From Panicum virgatum (lineage: Eukaryota; Streptophyta; Magnoliopsida; Poales; Poaceae): a stretch of DNA of 64,000 nucleotides. The number at the start of each line of letters is the position of its first letter. The first letter of the stretch is position 1. The stretch covers positions 14,457,033 through 14,521,032 of the forward strand of contig NC_053153.1 of assembly GCF_016808335.1 (NCBI RefSeq), read 5' to 3'. Under the pieces are notes generated by a model. That model was not told the origin of the DNA. It worked only from the letters and a program-made list of their open reading frames with translations, and did not search any database. This document shows, piece after piece, positions 43,921-56,121 of the stretch. The position numbers and the translations under genes were made by a program.

Positions 43921-44549
43921 CGGGTGGTAAGGGCCTATATGTAATTAAAATTTCTGTTTTATCGCATGGAGGCTCCTACCGCCCGGCAGGGGGCCGGCAG
44001 GCTCCCACCCCCAATATAAAAAGCCGAGGTCCCTCCACACCTGCATTTGCAGCAAACAACATCCAGGAGAGACGTGGGGTGAGGGAGGGAGTTACAACAG
44101 CGAAACCTTGCTGGATTCCGGACTTGTGATCTGCAGGTAAGTTACGTATGAATCCATTAATATTGTAAAGCAATTTAATTTCATTAATGCTATAGTATTA
44201 AAATTTCAGTTCGGTATTAAAATCTGGCAGGGCTTCGCTGTTGCAACTCCCTCCCTCACCCCACGTCTCTCCTGGATGTTGTTTGCTGCAAATGCAGGTG
44301 TGGGGGGACCTCGGCTTTTATATTGGGGGTGGGAGACTGCCGCCCCCCTGCCGGGCGGTAGGGGCCTCCATGCGATAAAACAAAAATTTTAATTGCATAT
44401 AGGCCCCTACCGCCCGGCAAGGGGGCGGGAGGCAGGCCCCCTGCCGCCCCCCTGCCGGGCAGTAGGGGTATAAACCTGTAAATTGTGAAACCAAAAAATA
44501 TATTTATGTAAAAACCGATTTTGAAAAATATAAAAATGAAAAAAAACGC
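43825..44549. repeat. ~725-bp imperfect palindrome with TATA boxes
   Basis: The left arm (43825-44117) and right arm (44221-44549) are inverted copies, with shared blocks such as TTTATATTTTTCAAAATCG, CTACCGCCCGGCAGGGGG, CATTTGCAGCAAACAACATC and AGACGTGGGGTGAGGGAGGG. The ~100-nt centre differs. Each arm carries TATAAA followed by GCCGAGGTCC: plus strand at 44015 and minus strand at 44323-44317, pointing towards each other. On the plus strand a splice-donor-like CTGCAG|GTAAGT follows at ~44137. No ORF of note. Origin unknown; it adjoins the gypsy-1 LTR. Confidence 0.85.
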
Positions 44550-44927
44550 CTCACATCTCACACGTTACTCCACACTGGGCCAGACACTCGCGGGTTGGGC
44601 TTCCTGGGCCGAGATGATCTTCGAGGCCCAGCTTCATCTTCCACCGGCGCCTGTGTTGCCTGATGAGTGCTGACATATCGTCGATGACTTCTTTAGCCAG
44701 CAGCTAAAGTAGGCGTGAAGCTCACCAAAACATTTTTGACATCCGAGTTCCAGCAAAAAAGAAAGATACAAGTAGAATTGGTTTGATGACTCTTGAGACT
44801 CCAATAGCATCAATGATTTACTAGTTCTTCCAGATCGCAGCGGCAGCGGCGGCACATCGGCAGCGTAGGACGACGTGGTGAAGATGAGCTGCGGCCGGCT
44901 CTGGAGTTTTTTTTTATTTAATTTATC
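44550..44927. other. Unassigned spacer
   Basis: May include the outer part of the gypsy-1 LTR. No gene or repeat ends recognised. A short T-run (44,907-44,915) precedes the next LINE target site. Confidence 0.35.
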
Positions 44928-44943
44928 AGCTCGATAGGTAAAA

Positions 44944-45254
44944 CGACTCTTTGGTTACCTTTGGTATCTTGGTTAGTTTGGAAAGAAAGAAATGATAGAA
45001 CTTTTGATCGTTGGGTTAGAACAGTAGATGACCTTGTGTTGTGTGTGTGATAAGGTCGTAGCTTGGTCCCATGCAGGTTATAGACAGCTAGAGTTGGCTT
45101 TAGCAACTTCGGGTGTGTTTTCAGGTCACGTATTGTTACCGAGTAATCGGATACTGTGTATAGGTCTGGTTCTAATTCTCCGGATTCAGTCTTCTGTAAC
45201 AAACTTGTCTTCTTTCCTCTTAATGAAAAACTGCCCAAGCACGGTCGCGAAAAA
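44944..45254 (+). mobile_element. 311-bp LINE tail with 16-bp TSD
   Basis: TSD AGCTCGATAGGTAAAA flanks it at 44928-44943 and 45255-45270. The insert encodes the last ORF2 residues (RTVDDLVLCVCDKVVAWSHA), has a 3' UTR ending AATGAAAAACTGCCC, and finishes in an A-run. Plus-strand insertion, extreme 5' truncation. Confidence 0.95.
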
Positions 45255-45270
45255 AGCTCGATAGGTAAAA

Positions 45271-45882
45271 ACAAGATCCCGTCCGCCTGAGCCGATGGAC
45301 GAAGTTGATCATCTGAGCCAAGCGAGCGCAGTTTCCTCGTCACGAGCCTCGTCGTTGATTCGCGAGAGACGCCATGCGTCATCTATCGGGGATGGAGTTT
45401 GGGGACGGTCCCTACGAGAGGGAGTTTGGGGACGGTCCCCATCCCCACCCAAATTTTTTCCGGTGGGTGACTGGGTCGTGTGCAGGCTATGCAGATCCGC
45501 TGGTCTTGTCCACACGTGAGGCTGGTGAAGATGGCAGGTGGGACCGGCGGTGGCCCGGAGCGGCTGTAACACACCAGAGTGGTTCGCTCGTGTCTCGGGT
45601 GTTAATTGGTGATTCTTAGATATCTCAAATCGTAGAATTAGTATAAAATTTTGAACTAAAAAATTGGAGCTGCACCTAAAAGTCACCAATTAACATCTCT
45701 GGACCCCTCCCACCAACTCTTTTTTTCGTTATATAAGCTCATGAAGGTTTTGGCTCGGAGAAGGATCGCCGTTGACGGCGATTAGAGGAAAGCACTTTTT
45801 GTTCGTCACGCAACTACAGAAGGGGACTACATTTGTGTTTGTTTATTCGGGTTTCCATACAGGCGTAATGCCCTCTGTTCAC
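45271..45882. other. Unassigned DNA with a small hairpin MITE-like core
   Basis: Holds a direct repeat GGAGTTTGGGGACGGTCCC at ~45,394 and 45,421 and an inverted pair GTTAATTGGTGA / TCACCAATTAAC at ~45,601 and 45,683. No gene recognised. Confidence 0.4.
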
Positions 45883-46402
45883 CTTTTCTTTTTGAATATA
45901 AAGGCAGGAGCACTGCCGGATCATATAGGAAGGAGAAGCAATACAAAGTTCACAATGATTACGATTACATAAATAACTAGTAGTCTCATACTCGTAGAAC
46001 ATATATGCATTATGATACTATATTATGCACCCGTAGCTCACACGCTTGCTGTCGGAGCGCCATCTCCTCCTTGATCAATCCAAGAATCCGTTGCGGGGCT
46101 TGAGAAACTCCCTGAAAAATGTGCCTATTCCTTTCATTCCAAATGTTCCATGTCGTGTAGATTAGCATAGCTGCCACCCGGCCCTTGTTTTCAGCATCAG
46201 CAATCTGCACGATGAATTCCACCAATCCTGAACATTGACACCCAGGGCAGGAACCAATACCAACCCTTCAGACCAAGTTTGGACCAGAGACCAGACTTGT
46301 TGCGCAAAACAACAGTGCAAGCATAAGTGAGATGCAGATTCCAATTCCTGATCGCACAGAGAGCAAATTGGGTTGCAATGTATTCCTTTCAGCATCATGT
46401 TG
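45883..46402 (-). mobile_element. L1 LINE fragment, same family as 42382
   Basis: The 3' end at the T-run near 45,883 is followed by AGGCAGGAGCACTGCCGGAT, matching the tail of the LINE at 42382. The protein in two frames is the zf-RVT end (GIHCNPICSLCDQELESASH, MLIYTTWNIWNERNRHIFQG). It is cut at 46402 by an LTR. Confidence 0.85.
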
Positions 46403-46615
46403 TGTTAGCAACCCCCTTTCTTACTCCAACAGAAATGACACTGATATAGAAGCAGCTAAGTTCGGAATACAAATTTGAGAAAAATAGAGCTCGGGATAGG
46501 GTAGCAAAGCAAGGGATCGGAGGATGAGAGATACATCAGAGACTAGTAAATAATCTAGACGAAGAACAGTAGAGGAGGAAGAGACTTGAGGAGGAAGATG
46601 AACATATTTTCTTTC

Positions 46616-48285
46616 GGGATAAGTCTATTTTATAACCTCGAACTAGTCAAGAAGTCCGTTTTTCAACCTCCTACTACGAAACCGGGTAACATAGGCCCTC
46701 GAACTGTCAAAACCGTCCGAATCACCCCCTCGAGCACTGTAGCAAGTGGTTTTGAGGGTGGTTTTGCACACGTGGCACAGGGGGCCCACAAGTCAGTCCA
46801 CGTCAGCACATCAACCTTTTCTTCCCTCTCAATGACAGGTGGGCCCCACTTCTACTCTCCCGCCGCCGCCGCCTCCTCTCCCACTGCCGCCACCGCCTAA
46901 TGCCTCACGCTGGCCCGCCTGGCCGTCGACGCCCCTCCCCATCTCCGCCTCGCGCCGGCCGCTGCGGCCTCCCGCGCTGGCGTCGGGCCCATCCTCCTCC
47001 TCGCCAGCCCCGGCCCCGGCTCGCAGCCAGAGGCGTGTGCAGACGGGCGGCCCAAGGCTCGGCTCGGCGGCGGACACGGCTCGCGAGCTCCGCGGCAATG
47101 AAAGGACGCGGCCGCCGGAGGCACGCATGAGCTCCGCGGCAGCCGGAGGCGCACGCGACGCGGTGGCCAGAGGCCCGCACAAACGCGGCGGCCCGAGGCT
47201 CGGCTCGGCGGCGGACGCGACGCATGAGCTCCGCGGCGACGAAGGCGCGCGCGAGCTCTACTGGTGTCCTAGCCCCTCGACTCTTGCCTCCTAGATAGGC
47301 GCCTCGGCGTGGCAGCCGGAGGCGCACGTCGACGCACGCGGCCTGAGGCACGGGCAGACGCGGTGGCCTAAGGCTCAGCTCGGCGGCGGACGCGGCGCCC
47401 AAGCTCCACGGCGACGACAGCCACGACGCCGGCAGGGGAAATGGATCCCATGGAGAGAGATGACAAGTGGGTCCCCGCGCCCGCAAGCTCGCTCGTGCGG
47501 CTACCATCGGCCGTCAGGAGGCGGAGCGGTCGCGGGGACGAGGCGCCGCCGGACGGAGGCGGAGAGGCCGTGGGAGCGAGGACGCCTACCGGAGGCAGAG
47601 GCGAAGCCGCCGGCCGGAGCAGGAGCGGGGTCAAGGCGCAGCCGGCGGGAGGCGGAGCGGCCGGCCGCGGGGTTGAGGCGCGCCGTCGGGAGGTGGAGCG
47701 GCCATGGGGACGAGGCGCCGCCGTCCGGAGCAGAGCGGCGGGGTCAAGGCGCAGCCGGCGGGAGGCGGAGCGGCCGGCCGCGGGGTTGAGGCGCGCCGTC
47801 GGGAGGTGGAGCGGCCATGGGGACGAGGTGCCGCCGTCCGGAGCGGAGCGGCGGGGTCAAGGCGCAGCCGGCGGGAGGTGGAGTGGCCGGCCGCGGGGTT
47901 GAGGCGCGCCGTCGGGAGGTGGAGCGGCCATGGGGACGAGGCGTCGTCGTCCGAAGCGGAGCGGCGGGAGGCCGGCAAGGACGACGATGACCGCACGGGG
48001 TGGGAGGCCGGCGTCGCCGCGGAGGAACGCGGCGCGCAGGCAGGAGGAGAGAGAGGTGACAAGTGGGCCCCACATGTCATTGAGGCAATGAGCAGTGACG
48101 TGGACTGACATGTGGGCCCTGCGTGCCACGTCGGCAAAACCGCTCCTGAAACTGCTTGCTACAGTACCCAAGGGGGTAATTTGGACGGTTTTGACAGTAC
48201 GAGGACCCAGAGTGTCCGGTTTCGTAATTCGAGGTTGAAATCCGGACTAACGTGACTGTTGGAGGTTGAAAAATAGACTTTTCCC
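46616..48285. mobile_element. Mutator-like element with long TIRs (Pack-MULE-like)
   Basis: An exact 9-bp TSD TTTTCTTTC (46607-46615 and 48286-48294) flanks ~1.67 kb. The ends share ~230 bp of inverted similarity: AAGTCTATTTT..AACCTC, TACGAAACCGG, ACTGTCAAAACCGTCC, ACTGTAGCAAG, ACGTGGCAC..GGGCCCACA. The interior is very GC-rich and contains a 113-bp tandem repeat. No transposase; gene capture is suggested by composition only. Confidence 0.93.
47628..47966 (+). repeat. 113-bp tandem repeat, three copies
   Basis: Units start GGGTCAAGGCGCAGCCGG at 47628, 47741 and 47854 with only a few substitutions. As 113 is not a multiple of 3, long open frames here reflect lack of stops in GC-rich DNA rather than a protein repeat. 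Confidence 0.95.
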
Positions 48286-49900
48286 TTTTCTTTCTGATAA
48301 TTAATATCCTCTCCTGAGCAGTCTCTATTTCCTCGGCGAATCCTTCACCCTTCACGGCCCACGGCACATGAAGCAGCCGGCCCAGACATGGGGTCCTAAC
48401 ATTCCTCCCTCCTTTAGCTTCGGCTAGCCCCCAAGCCGATATGATGAAAAACTGATGTAGATTTTGACCTCCCTTTAAGTTCAAAAAATTTTTTTTTTGA
48501 CCTCCCGAATCCCATGACTCCATCAGAATCTTGAGGATCAGTGGCACTAAAAGCAATGCCATGACTATGCCTGTAGTAGTAGCATTTTGTTGTGTGAACA
48601 AACTGGGTATGCCAACCAAGTGCTTAATCCATATTGGATCAGTGCCTTGTCGATGACTCAAATCTTTCCTGATCTGACCTAATACTTGATATAGGAGAGG
48701 TTTGCAACATCCATCCTTCCAGCAACAACTACTGTTAAGCTGCCAATGCTTCTCTGACTGGCCCAATGAATTTAAGTCATCAGTTGTGTTCATCGTACTT
48801 TCCAGATATAAACCAAAATTGCAATGATATGATCCTTGTAATTGCTTGGTGTTCCCCCCTCCATGAAAATCGCTTTGCCCCCAAGGAAAGAAATTGCCAG
48901 GGTCCCATGTAAGAATGCAAAACACAATATGAGATCTAGTAAACCTGTCACTGTCAGAACTACTAATGTGAATTGCGCCCACCAAACAAGGTAACTGACG
49001 AAGCTCACGTTTGCCACCCACTGTATTTGGTAGATCTTGGATTAACTCACAGCCTCTGCAATTATAAAACAAGCAGCTATCATATGTATCGAGCCAAGAT
49101 ACCATACAGATCACAACCTGTGGCCAGCTGGTCAATTGAACTATCATCTTTTTCATGCATCCAAATAGAATATGCAGGCACCAATGCACAACAACTGGTA
49201 GCGTGATTCTTCTAGCAGGTAGCATACTTGAAAGTGAGAAAATCCATGGATTCACATTTGGTAAATGCCTACAAATCCACTGAGCAACTAACTGACTAAT
49301 CTGGAAATTGTTGTACAAAAGATCACAGAACCTCAGCTTTATAGTCTCCAGCGACCATATCACATCAACCATAGCATTGTGCCACATTTTGATGCTGCTG
49401 GCAAAACAACAACTACTCGTAGACACCCAGGAGAGCTTCCACTGGACTAGCTCATGATGGCAAGTAAATAGCAGCCAATACCCATCACTGAACATTACTA
49501 ATTTGGCTGCACTTGTGTAGCACTTCAACGCTAGCTGCTGATGTATGGAAACTGTCACTTCACCAATCCAACATTGCAGAGCACAAGCAGACCAGGGGAT
49601 GACTAATTGGATCAGCCACTGATGCCATGTCACAACTCCAGTTGACAGTCTGGTATTTCTATCTTGCATTTGCTCTTTGAACCATATGCTGCCTAAGTGC
49701 ACAACAGCTATATGACAACCAAAAGATGGCCAAGGTGTTGGCCTGAATTTAACACCAACGCTATAAAAAACCAACAGTGTAGGTGGTGGCCATGGTTGCT
49801 GCTCAACCCCCTGCATCAATAGTAGCATTTCATTGGATATGTGGTGTCCACCCTGATTTCCCTGCAGCAACAATGACGTACTTGGAGGCAAGCACCTCAA
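48286..49900 (-). CDS. Long ORF beside 3' LTR; possible env-like protein
   Basis: An uninterrupted minus-strand frame begins at ATG 49900 (MRCLPPSTSLLLQGNQGG). It passes the polypurine tract at 48402-48416 and continues into the LTR, where the MULE target site interrupts it at about 48,290; the full frame ends at 48077. It is rich in Trp, Cys, His, Leu and Gln. A hydrophobic segment GIVMALLLVPLILKIL at ~48,530-48,575, followed by a charged tail, would be a membrane anchor. Position between pol and 3' LTR plus a C-terminal anchor is the layout of plant env-like ORFs. No family motif is recognised and a chance ORF remains possible. No pol was found upstream of it. Confidence 0.35.
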
Positions 49901-50350
49901 GGTGGGTATGTCAAGTTGTGATCCTACTACACCTGGACATCCTCCAAGTTGCAGCCCTCACATCTTATGGGAAACACATTTGGAGAGCCACCAACTGCAC
50001 TTCCTCTTTGACTGGATTCAGAAAAACCGCCGCGTCATCAGCGTAAAGACTAGCGTGCATAGGTTGGGCTCATTTATACCAAGCAAAATGTACTGTTCAT
50101 AGCTACGCACTATGAATTAGTCGTAGCAATCATAGGTTGGATTTATATTTACCATGTCCAGCCCCAAGCTACATCATACTAATCACAAGACTAGTCGTAG
50201 TGCGCAGCTTGAAGCTAGTGTCAGGAAAACATACTGCACACTCAACTTCCCTGACGATTCAGAGAAATACATATTATAGTAGTAATACTCAGACTTCAAC
50301 GCTCAGAAAACCTTCGGTAACAAACTCAGCAGCTACCACGTTTACGCTCC
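49901..50350. other. Spacer between retroelement remnant and TSR2 pseudogene
   Basis: To ~50,050 probably more internal retroelement DNA. From there to 50350 likely TSR2 3' UTR and flank. A repeated CATAGGTTGG phrase occurs at 50,059 and 50,130. No gene. Confidence 0.35.
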
Positions 50351-53180
50351 TCAATTCTTGCCCCGACCACGCCTAGGAGGCACAACAGTCCAGCCATCGG
50401 CATCTGGGGTGGCTTGGAGGGTCTTCGCCTGTCCACCGCCATCAACTTGGCGTGGCAACTGCTTCATCATCCATCATCGACGCGTCGTCATCATCATCAT
50501 CTAAGCTATCACTGTCGTCATCGTCGCCCGCTATCTGCTCAGGAGAAGAAAACCAGTTAAGAAGCGTATGTACCAAGCACGGCTCCAGCAAAACTGTTGC
50601 GGTTCAATAACAACTTGCTAAGGACTTCTAGAGATTTCAACCTCAGCTACGAATATTGGAATGATTCATATCAACTACTCTACTAGAAGGTGCAATATTG
50701 GAATGATTCATATCAACATCAACCTCCATAGTCAATATAGCATACACATATCAGCTCAAGGTATTCGCAAGGCTAGCAACTCCTCAAATTTACTTTGTTG
50801 AGGGAAAACCTAAGCAAAAGCTCCAATGAACTGGTAGGCTTCACAGCCAAACATCTGGGTCAATTGTAATTTTGAAACTAATCTGCTCCAACCAGCTAAT
50901 GGAAGGAATGAAAGCAAGCTTATGTGATATCCAATAAATTATTGGCTACATTCAAATCAACATATCCCAAAACAAGTGACTATGGTCGCCCAGCTCTAAT
51001 TAGGAAGGAAATGATGTTTAATGTCCCCATCTTACACACGAGAAATGTGCACCCACTAGTACATACCTGTCTACTTTGGGAAACAGCATTCCCCTGAACA
51101 TGTGAATTCCTTAACTTCTCTATAGACGAATAGTTACTTTGCAGGCATTCTTCATGCATAATCAGTAACTGTTTAGCGACCTGTTTGCAACAAAAAAAAT
51201 AGTGAAACTAATCAACATATGTTATGCTTTGCACAAATAAATAGCACTTAGTTAATACAGTTTGCCCTTGATTACCGAAAAAAAATCAGATTGTGTGCTA
51301 TAGACTTTTAAATAACTTCAGAGTCCCGTGTAGAAAAATTAGATATAGTAATTCATATAGAACAAGATCAAATTCATCTGAGGAAACAATAGCTATTTTT
51401 TTCAATAATATGTGTCACGTAATGCACATGAACTCCCCAACCCCAACATTCACTCAGTAAAATTAGATTAATGTCCATTACCATCCAAGTGCTTATCAAC
51501 CATTACTTCTTGGGCTCCCCATCTGGCACATAACAATTAACTCAAAGGCAGGTGTCATGATCCAAATGGGTAATATCATGTACACAGTACACTCATGTCT
51601 TGAACACATCTGACATCTCCTTTACATAACCAATTGGAAAGAATAAATTAGTTCACGTGAAGGGTAAGCAAGTACAACAATCCTTAATGTGCTGATCAAC
51701 AAGAGTAAAAGTGACATCTGCGTACCCCAACATACATATATTCAGCTAATGTTAAATCAAGAACAAACATCGTTTTTGGTAAGAAAGAAATATGCATACA
51801 GATCCACATTTGAAAACAGTAATAAAAAATATGTACCCATACAGTTTTAACCGAACTAGATTCGGCAGGGGCAAAACTTTATCAATTTAACAGTTAAAAT
51901 GTAGGTTGATGCTGAACATGAATAGACAGGGGAAATAACTACCTCCTCAATACTATTATCCTGAAAGTCGGCATTGAACAATTCAGATATCTCGGCATCC
52001 ATCATATCCGCCAAGTCTTCGAAATAATGTGGGCCTGAAAAGAAACCTTGTCAATACAAATGGGATACAAAAGTTTCCAAGTTCAGAAAATTGAACCATA
52101 AACATGAAAAATCAAAACTGGATGCAAAATCTTGATTCCTAAAATTATACTGAAGCCATAAAAAAGGGAACCAAAATTCCAGTATTCAAATAAAAGATGA
52201 ATAAACAGAATCCAATTGAATACGGCTATGTTCCCCTGAGGGCAACAGAATCCATTAGGAGTTTATAGGCAGCGTAAGGCTAAGCACAAAGTATCAAATA
52301 TGGAGTTTGTGGCTAACAATAAAGCAATAGAGTGCCACAAATGTGCCCTAAAACTCAACCAAACCCGTAGACCTTCTTAACGGTGGTAAAGTTGTCCATA
52401 TTTCTTTAATTGCATAAGAGTACGAGAACAACCTAATGCCAAGGCAGCATCTGTGCCAAAAGCAGCTGACTGGATAACCATTGTTGCTCAAGTATTTGAT
52501 CAACGCAATACCATGGCACTCAACTTATAAACCTATATTCAGCTTAGAATCACTACAGTTTGTCAGTGTCCGTTATACTAATATGTTTCTATGTATAAGC
52601 TAGCAATTCAACGCTGTCAGCACAACACACGCTAATGACAATTTGGCGATTTCATCACAAAATTTATGCCAAATAGGCCACCCATCCTATTTTATGGCAA
52701 TTTGGTGTAAATGATCATCTTTCAACTATTTAGATTAGATCATGACAATCCAAGAGGGCAGCCCCAACAAAGAATTAGAAAACCTCATGTTGCCCAATAA
52801 ATAATCACAACAATTAAAATGATCAATTCACACAAAGGGTGGTGTTCTTCCTATAGAGAATTAAATCATGCACATAACCTAGAATTTCGAATACACGCTC
52901 AATTGAGGCACACGTAAAGAGAACTTAATAAAATAGGCCCCAACTCCAAATTCTCTGGACGAAGCCAGCAGATTTCAAAACTATCTCAAAACCCACTATC
53001 AAACACACGCCTTAACTACAAGATTCCGCATCAAGGCCAATAAAATCAGAGGCGAATGTTGATGGAAAGGGTGCAGCAAGGTACCCTTGGAGTTGCAGAG
53101 CCAGGAGAGGACGGACGCGGCGAAGTTGTCGGCCTTCGCGCGGGAGTCGTGGCCGCCCCACTGGTTCTCCACCTCCATCT

Positions 53181-53459
53181 TGTCACTACCCTTGGCCGCC
53201 GGCGATCGCCGGGACGTGAGCACGCACAAATGGTGGATAAGTTGGGGGAACGGAACGAGGACAGGTTGTCCTCTTCGAGTTCGTTTCTTCAATTGCAAAA
53301 TCTCAGTTCTCCTCTTACACGCGGGTAGCTTTATGCTCCACGCTCACGGCCTCCGGCCCACATTACAATTCTCGTTTCTTAAGCAAAGAAAGCGTAAAAT
53401 ATAATACTACGTCTCTCCTTAACTACAGCTCATCAGTCGTCGTGGCGTCGGCCATGACA
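53181..53459 (-). repeat. Gypsy-2 3' LTR
   Basis: 279 bp, differing from the 58463-58741 copy at five positions. Its left edge abuts the CATCT target copy. Confidence 0.97.
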
Positions 53460-55483
53460 TTGCCTCCCCCTTCAGAGGTTGCTTGTCCCCAAGCAACAGC
53501 ATTTGGAAAATGGTGCTTGACGACGTAGTAATCTTCCCATGTAGCGGACGACTCGGGTAGGCTGGTCCACTTCAGAAGAACCTGTGGAATGGCTTTGTTG
53601 CCCTTCTTCACCAACCGCCTTTGTAGGATCTTCTCAGGTTCCAGTGTAGTTGCGCTCAAATCAGCAAGCTTAGTGATATCTGAAAAGACTGGAGAATGAT
53701 CAGGGGTAAAGGGTTTGAGTTGCGAAACATGAAATACTGGATGAACCAAACAGCCAGGTTGAAGATCCAGGCGGTAGGCCACAGAACCAACTCGTTCCAA
53801 CACAGCAAAGGGGCCATAGTACTTGTAAGCCAACTTAGGATAAGGTCTGTTCGCCACTGAAGCTTGAGCGTATGGTTGGAGTTTCAGTAACACTTGCTCC
53901 CCCACCTGAAACATTCTATCAGACCTCTTACGGTCAGCTTGATGCTTCATTCGAGTCTGGGCAATAGCCAACTGTTCCCTCAAAAGAGCAGTATGAGTAG
54001 CCCTTTCTTCCAGCATCTCTGTGACTGACAAATTAGTAGTCTCTGTCAGCACTGGTGTAGCACCCATGTTGGGATCATGGCCATACAAAGCTCGAAATGG
54101 AGAACACCCCAATGATGAATGCCAAGATGTGTTGTACCACAGCTCTGCTAGGGATAACCAAGACTTCCATTTGTGAGGAGTATGATGCACTGCACAGCGT
54201 AGATACATCTCCAAACATTGGTTAACTCGTTCGGTTTGACCATCGGTTTGAGGGTGATATGCTGTACTATAGAGTAGTTTGGTATCCAGCAAGGTAAAGA
54301 GCTCTTTCCATACTGAACTCAGAAATATTCGGTCACGATCAGAAACCATGGTTCTAGGTACTCCATGCAATTTAACCACTGAATCCAGCAAACATTTAGC
54401 CACTTGAGTAGCAGTAAAAGGGTGTTTGAGTGCCATGAAGTGTGCATATTTAGTGAAACGATCAACCACCTCCAAAATGACATTGGAGCCCCCTGACAAT
54501 GGTAATCCCTCTATGAAATCCAGAGATATATCCTGCCATGCACCTTGTGGAAGGGGAAGAGGTTGGAGAAGTCCTGCTGGATGAGAATGCTCATGCTTGG
54601 CTTGTTGGCAAATTGTGCATTGTTTGACAAAGTGTTCAACATCTTGTTTCATGCCTTTCCAATGGAATAGCTGTTTGACTCTGTAATAAGTGGCCTGAAT
54701 GCCAGAATGGCCTCCAATGGGGCTGGAGTGTAGTGCAGCAATAATCTTAGTTCTGACTGCTGTATTCTCTCCAATCCAAATATGACCATGATATCTGATG
54801 AGGCCATCCATCAAGGAATACCCCTGAGGATCAGGTGAGGCTAGGGTCAGCTGAGTCAGCTGAATTTGAGCATTTGCATCTGTGACATAGGAATTTAGAA
54901 CCTCCTGCAGCCACAAAGGTTTGATTTCAGACACTGCTTGAATTGCCATTAAGTGTCCCACTCGAGATAATGCATCCGCAGCTAAATTTTCCTTGCCTTT
55001 CTTGTACACCACTCTGAATTGTAAACCCATCAAGCGGGTCATTGCTTTCCTTTGCAAATCAGATTGCAAATTTTGTTCAGAGAGATAAGATAAACTCTTG
55101 TGGTCAGACTGGATAATGAATTCCTGTCTCTGCAGATAAGACCTCCACTTCTCCACAGCCATAATGAGTGCAAGAAATTCCTTCTCATAAATGGACAGAT
55201 GCTGGCGTGTTGGCCCCAAAGCCTTGCTCAAATAAGCTATAGGACGACCCCCTTGCATCAAGACAGCACCAATACCAGTTGCACAAGCATCAGTCTCCAC
55301 CACAAAGGGCTGGGAAAAATCAGGCAACTGAAGTACAGGTGTTTGTGTCATAGCCTGTTTCAGAGCACAGAATGCTGCAGTGGCTTCTGTTGTCCAGAGA
55401 AATTGTTTCTTCCTTAAGAGTTGAGTCAGTGGTTTGGCAATAATGCCATAGTTCTGCACAAATCTCCTATAATACCCAGTCAA
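53423..55483 (-). pseudogene. Gypsy-2 RNase H, integrase, chromodomain
   Basis: 686 codons are open. TGYYRRFVQNYGIIAKPLTQ is the RT connection; FVVETDACATGIGAVLMQGG and SDHKSLSYLSEQ are RNase H. The HHCC finger lies in ..GGHSGIQ...CTICQQAKHEH, and the integrase core in LDFIEGLPLSGGSN and SDRDRIFLSSVWKELF with AYHPQTDGQTERVNQ. The C-terminal ~70 residues form a chromodomain-like segment (PEKILQRRLVKKGNKAIPQV, WTSLPESSATWEDY). The frame is disconnected from the RT part by a small deletion in the ELRG..LTGYY region at ~55,480, so a full Pol cannot be made. Confidence 0.9.
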
Positions 55484-56121
55484 CCCCTTAACTCAATGAC
55501 TGTAGTGGGTAATGGCCAAGTCTGCATTGCCTGAGTTTTGGAAGGGTCAGTAGCAACTCCATCCTGGGAAATAATATGACCCAAATAGTCAATTTGTGAC
55601 TGGGCAAAGGAACATTTGCTCATTTTCAGATAAAACTGATGGAACTTGAGCTTTTCCAGCACTGCTCTGAGGTGGTGTACATGCTCATCCAAAGTCTTGC
55701 TATAGATCAAAATATCATCCAGGAAAACAAGTACAAATTTTCTGAGAAAAGGCTGCAAAACCTCATTCATAACACACTGAAAAGTAGCTGGTGCATTAGT
55801 GAGGCCAAAGGGCATGAGCTTGAAATGATAGTGCCCATGGTGGGTCTTGAAGGCAGTTTTATGCTCATCCTCAGCACACATACGAATCTGATGATAACCA
55901 GCTGTCATATCCAGCTTGGTAAAATATTTGGTGCCCACCAATTCATCCAAAATCTCCTCTATAATAGGTAAAGGGAACCTATTCTTTATAGTAAGGGCAT
56001 TTAGTTTCCTATAATCCACACAAAATCGCCAACTACCATCTTTCTTTTGAACTAACAAGACAGGTGATGCAAAGGGAGAGGTACTGTGTGTAATCAAACC
56101 AGCTGATAATAGTTCTTTAAC
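55480..56121 (-). pseudogene. Gypsy-2 reverse transcriptase core
   Basis: Minus-strand frame with THSTSPFASPVLLVQKKDG, WRFCVDYRKLNALTIKNRFP, KLDMTAGYHQIRM, FGLTNAPATFQCVMNEVLQ and the catalytic FLDDILIYS. It is in the same frame as gag-protease, separated by one TAG at 56122-56124, and ends at the frameshifting deletion at ~55,480. Confidence 0.9.

Larger units (their letters stand above)
46403..48401 (-). mobile_element. LTR (3' LTR) split by a Pack-MULE-like element
   Basis: On the minus strand it begins TGTTAGGACCCC at 48401 and ends GTTGCTAACA at 46403, with matching TGTTAG/CTAACA ends. A polypurine tract AAAGGAGGGAGGAA sits immediately before it (48402-48416), which marks it as a 3' LTR. 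Without the insert and its duplicated target it is about 320 bp. The matching 5' LTR was not found. Confidence 0.8.

Noticed and set aside
47441..48108. Gly/Arg-rich repeat protein in the 113-bp array
   Set aside because: The repeat period is not a multiple of three and several frames are open at once, so a protein repeat is not supported.
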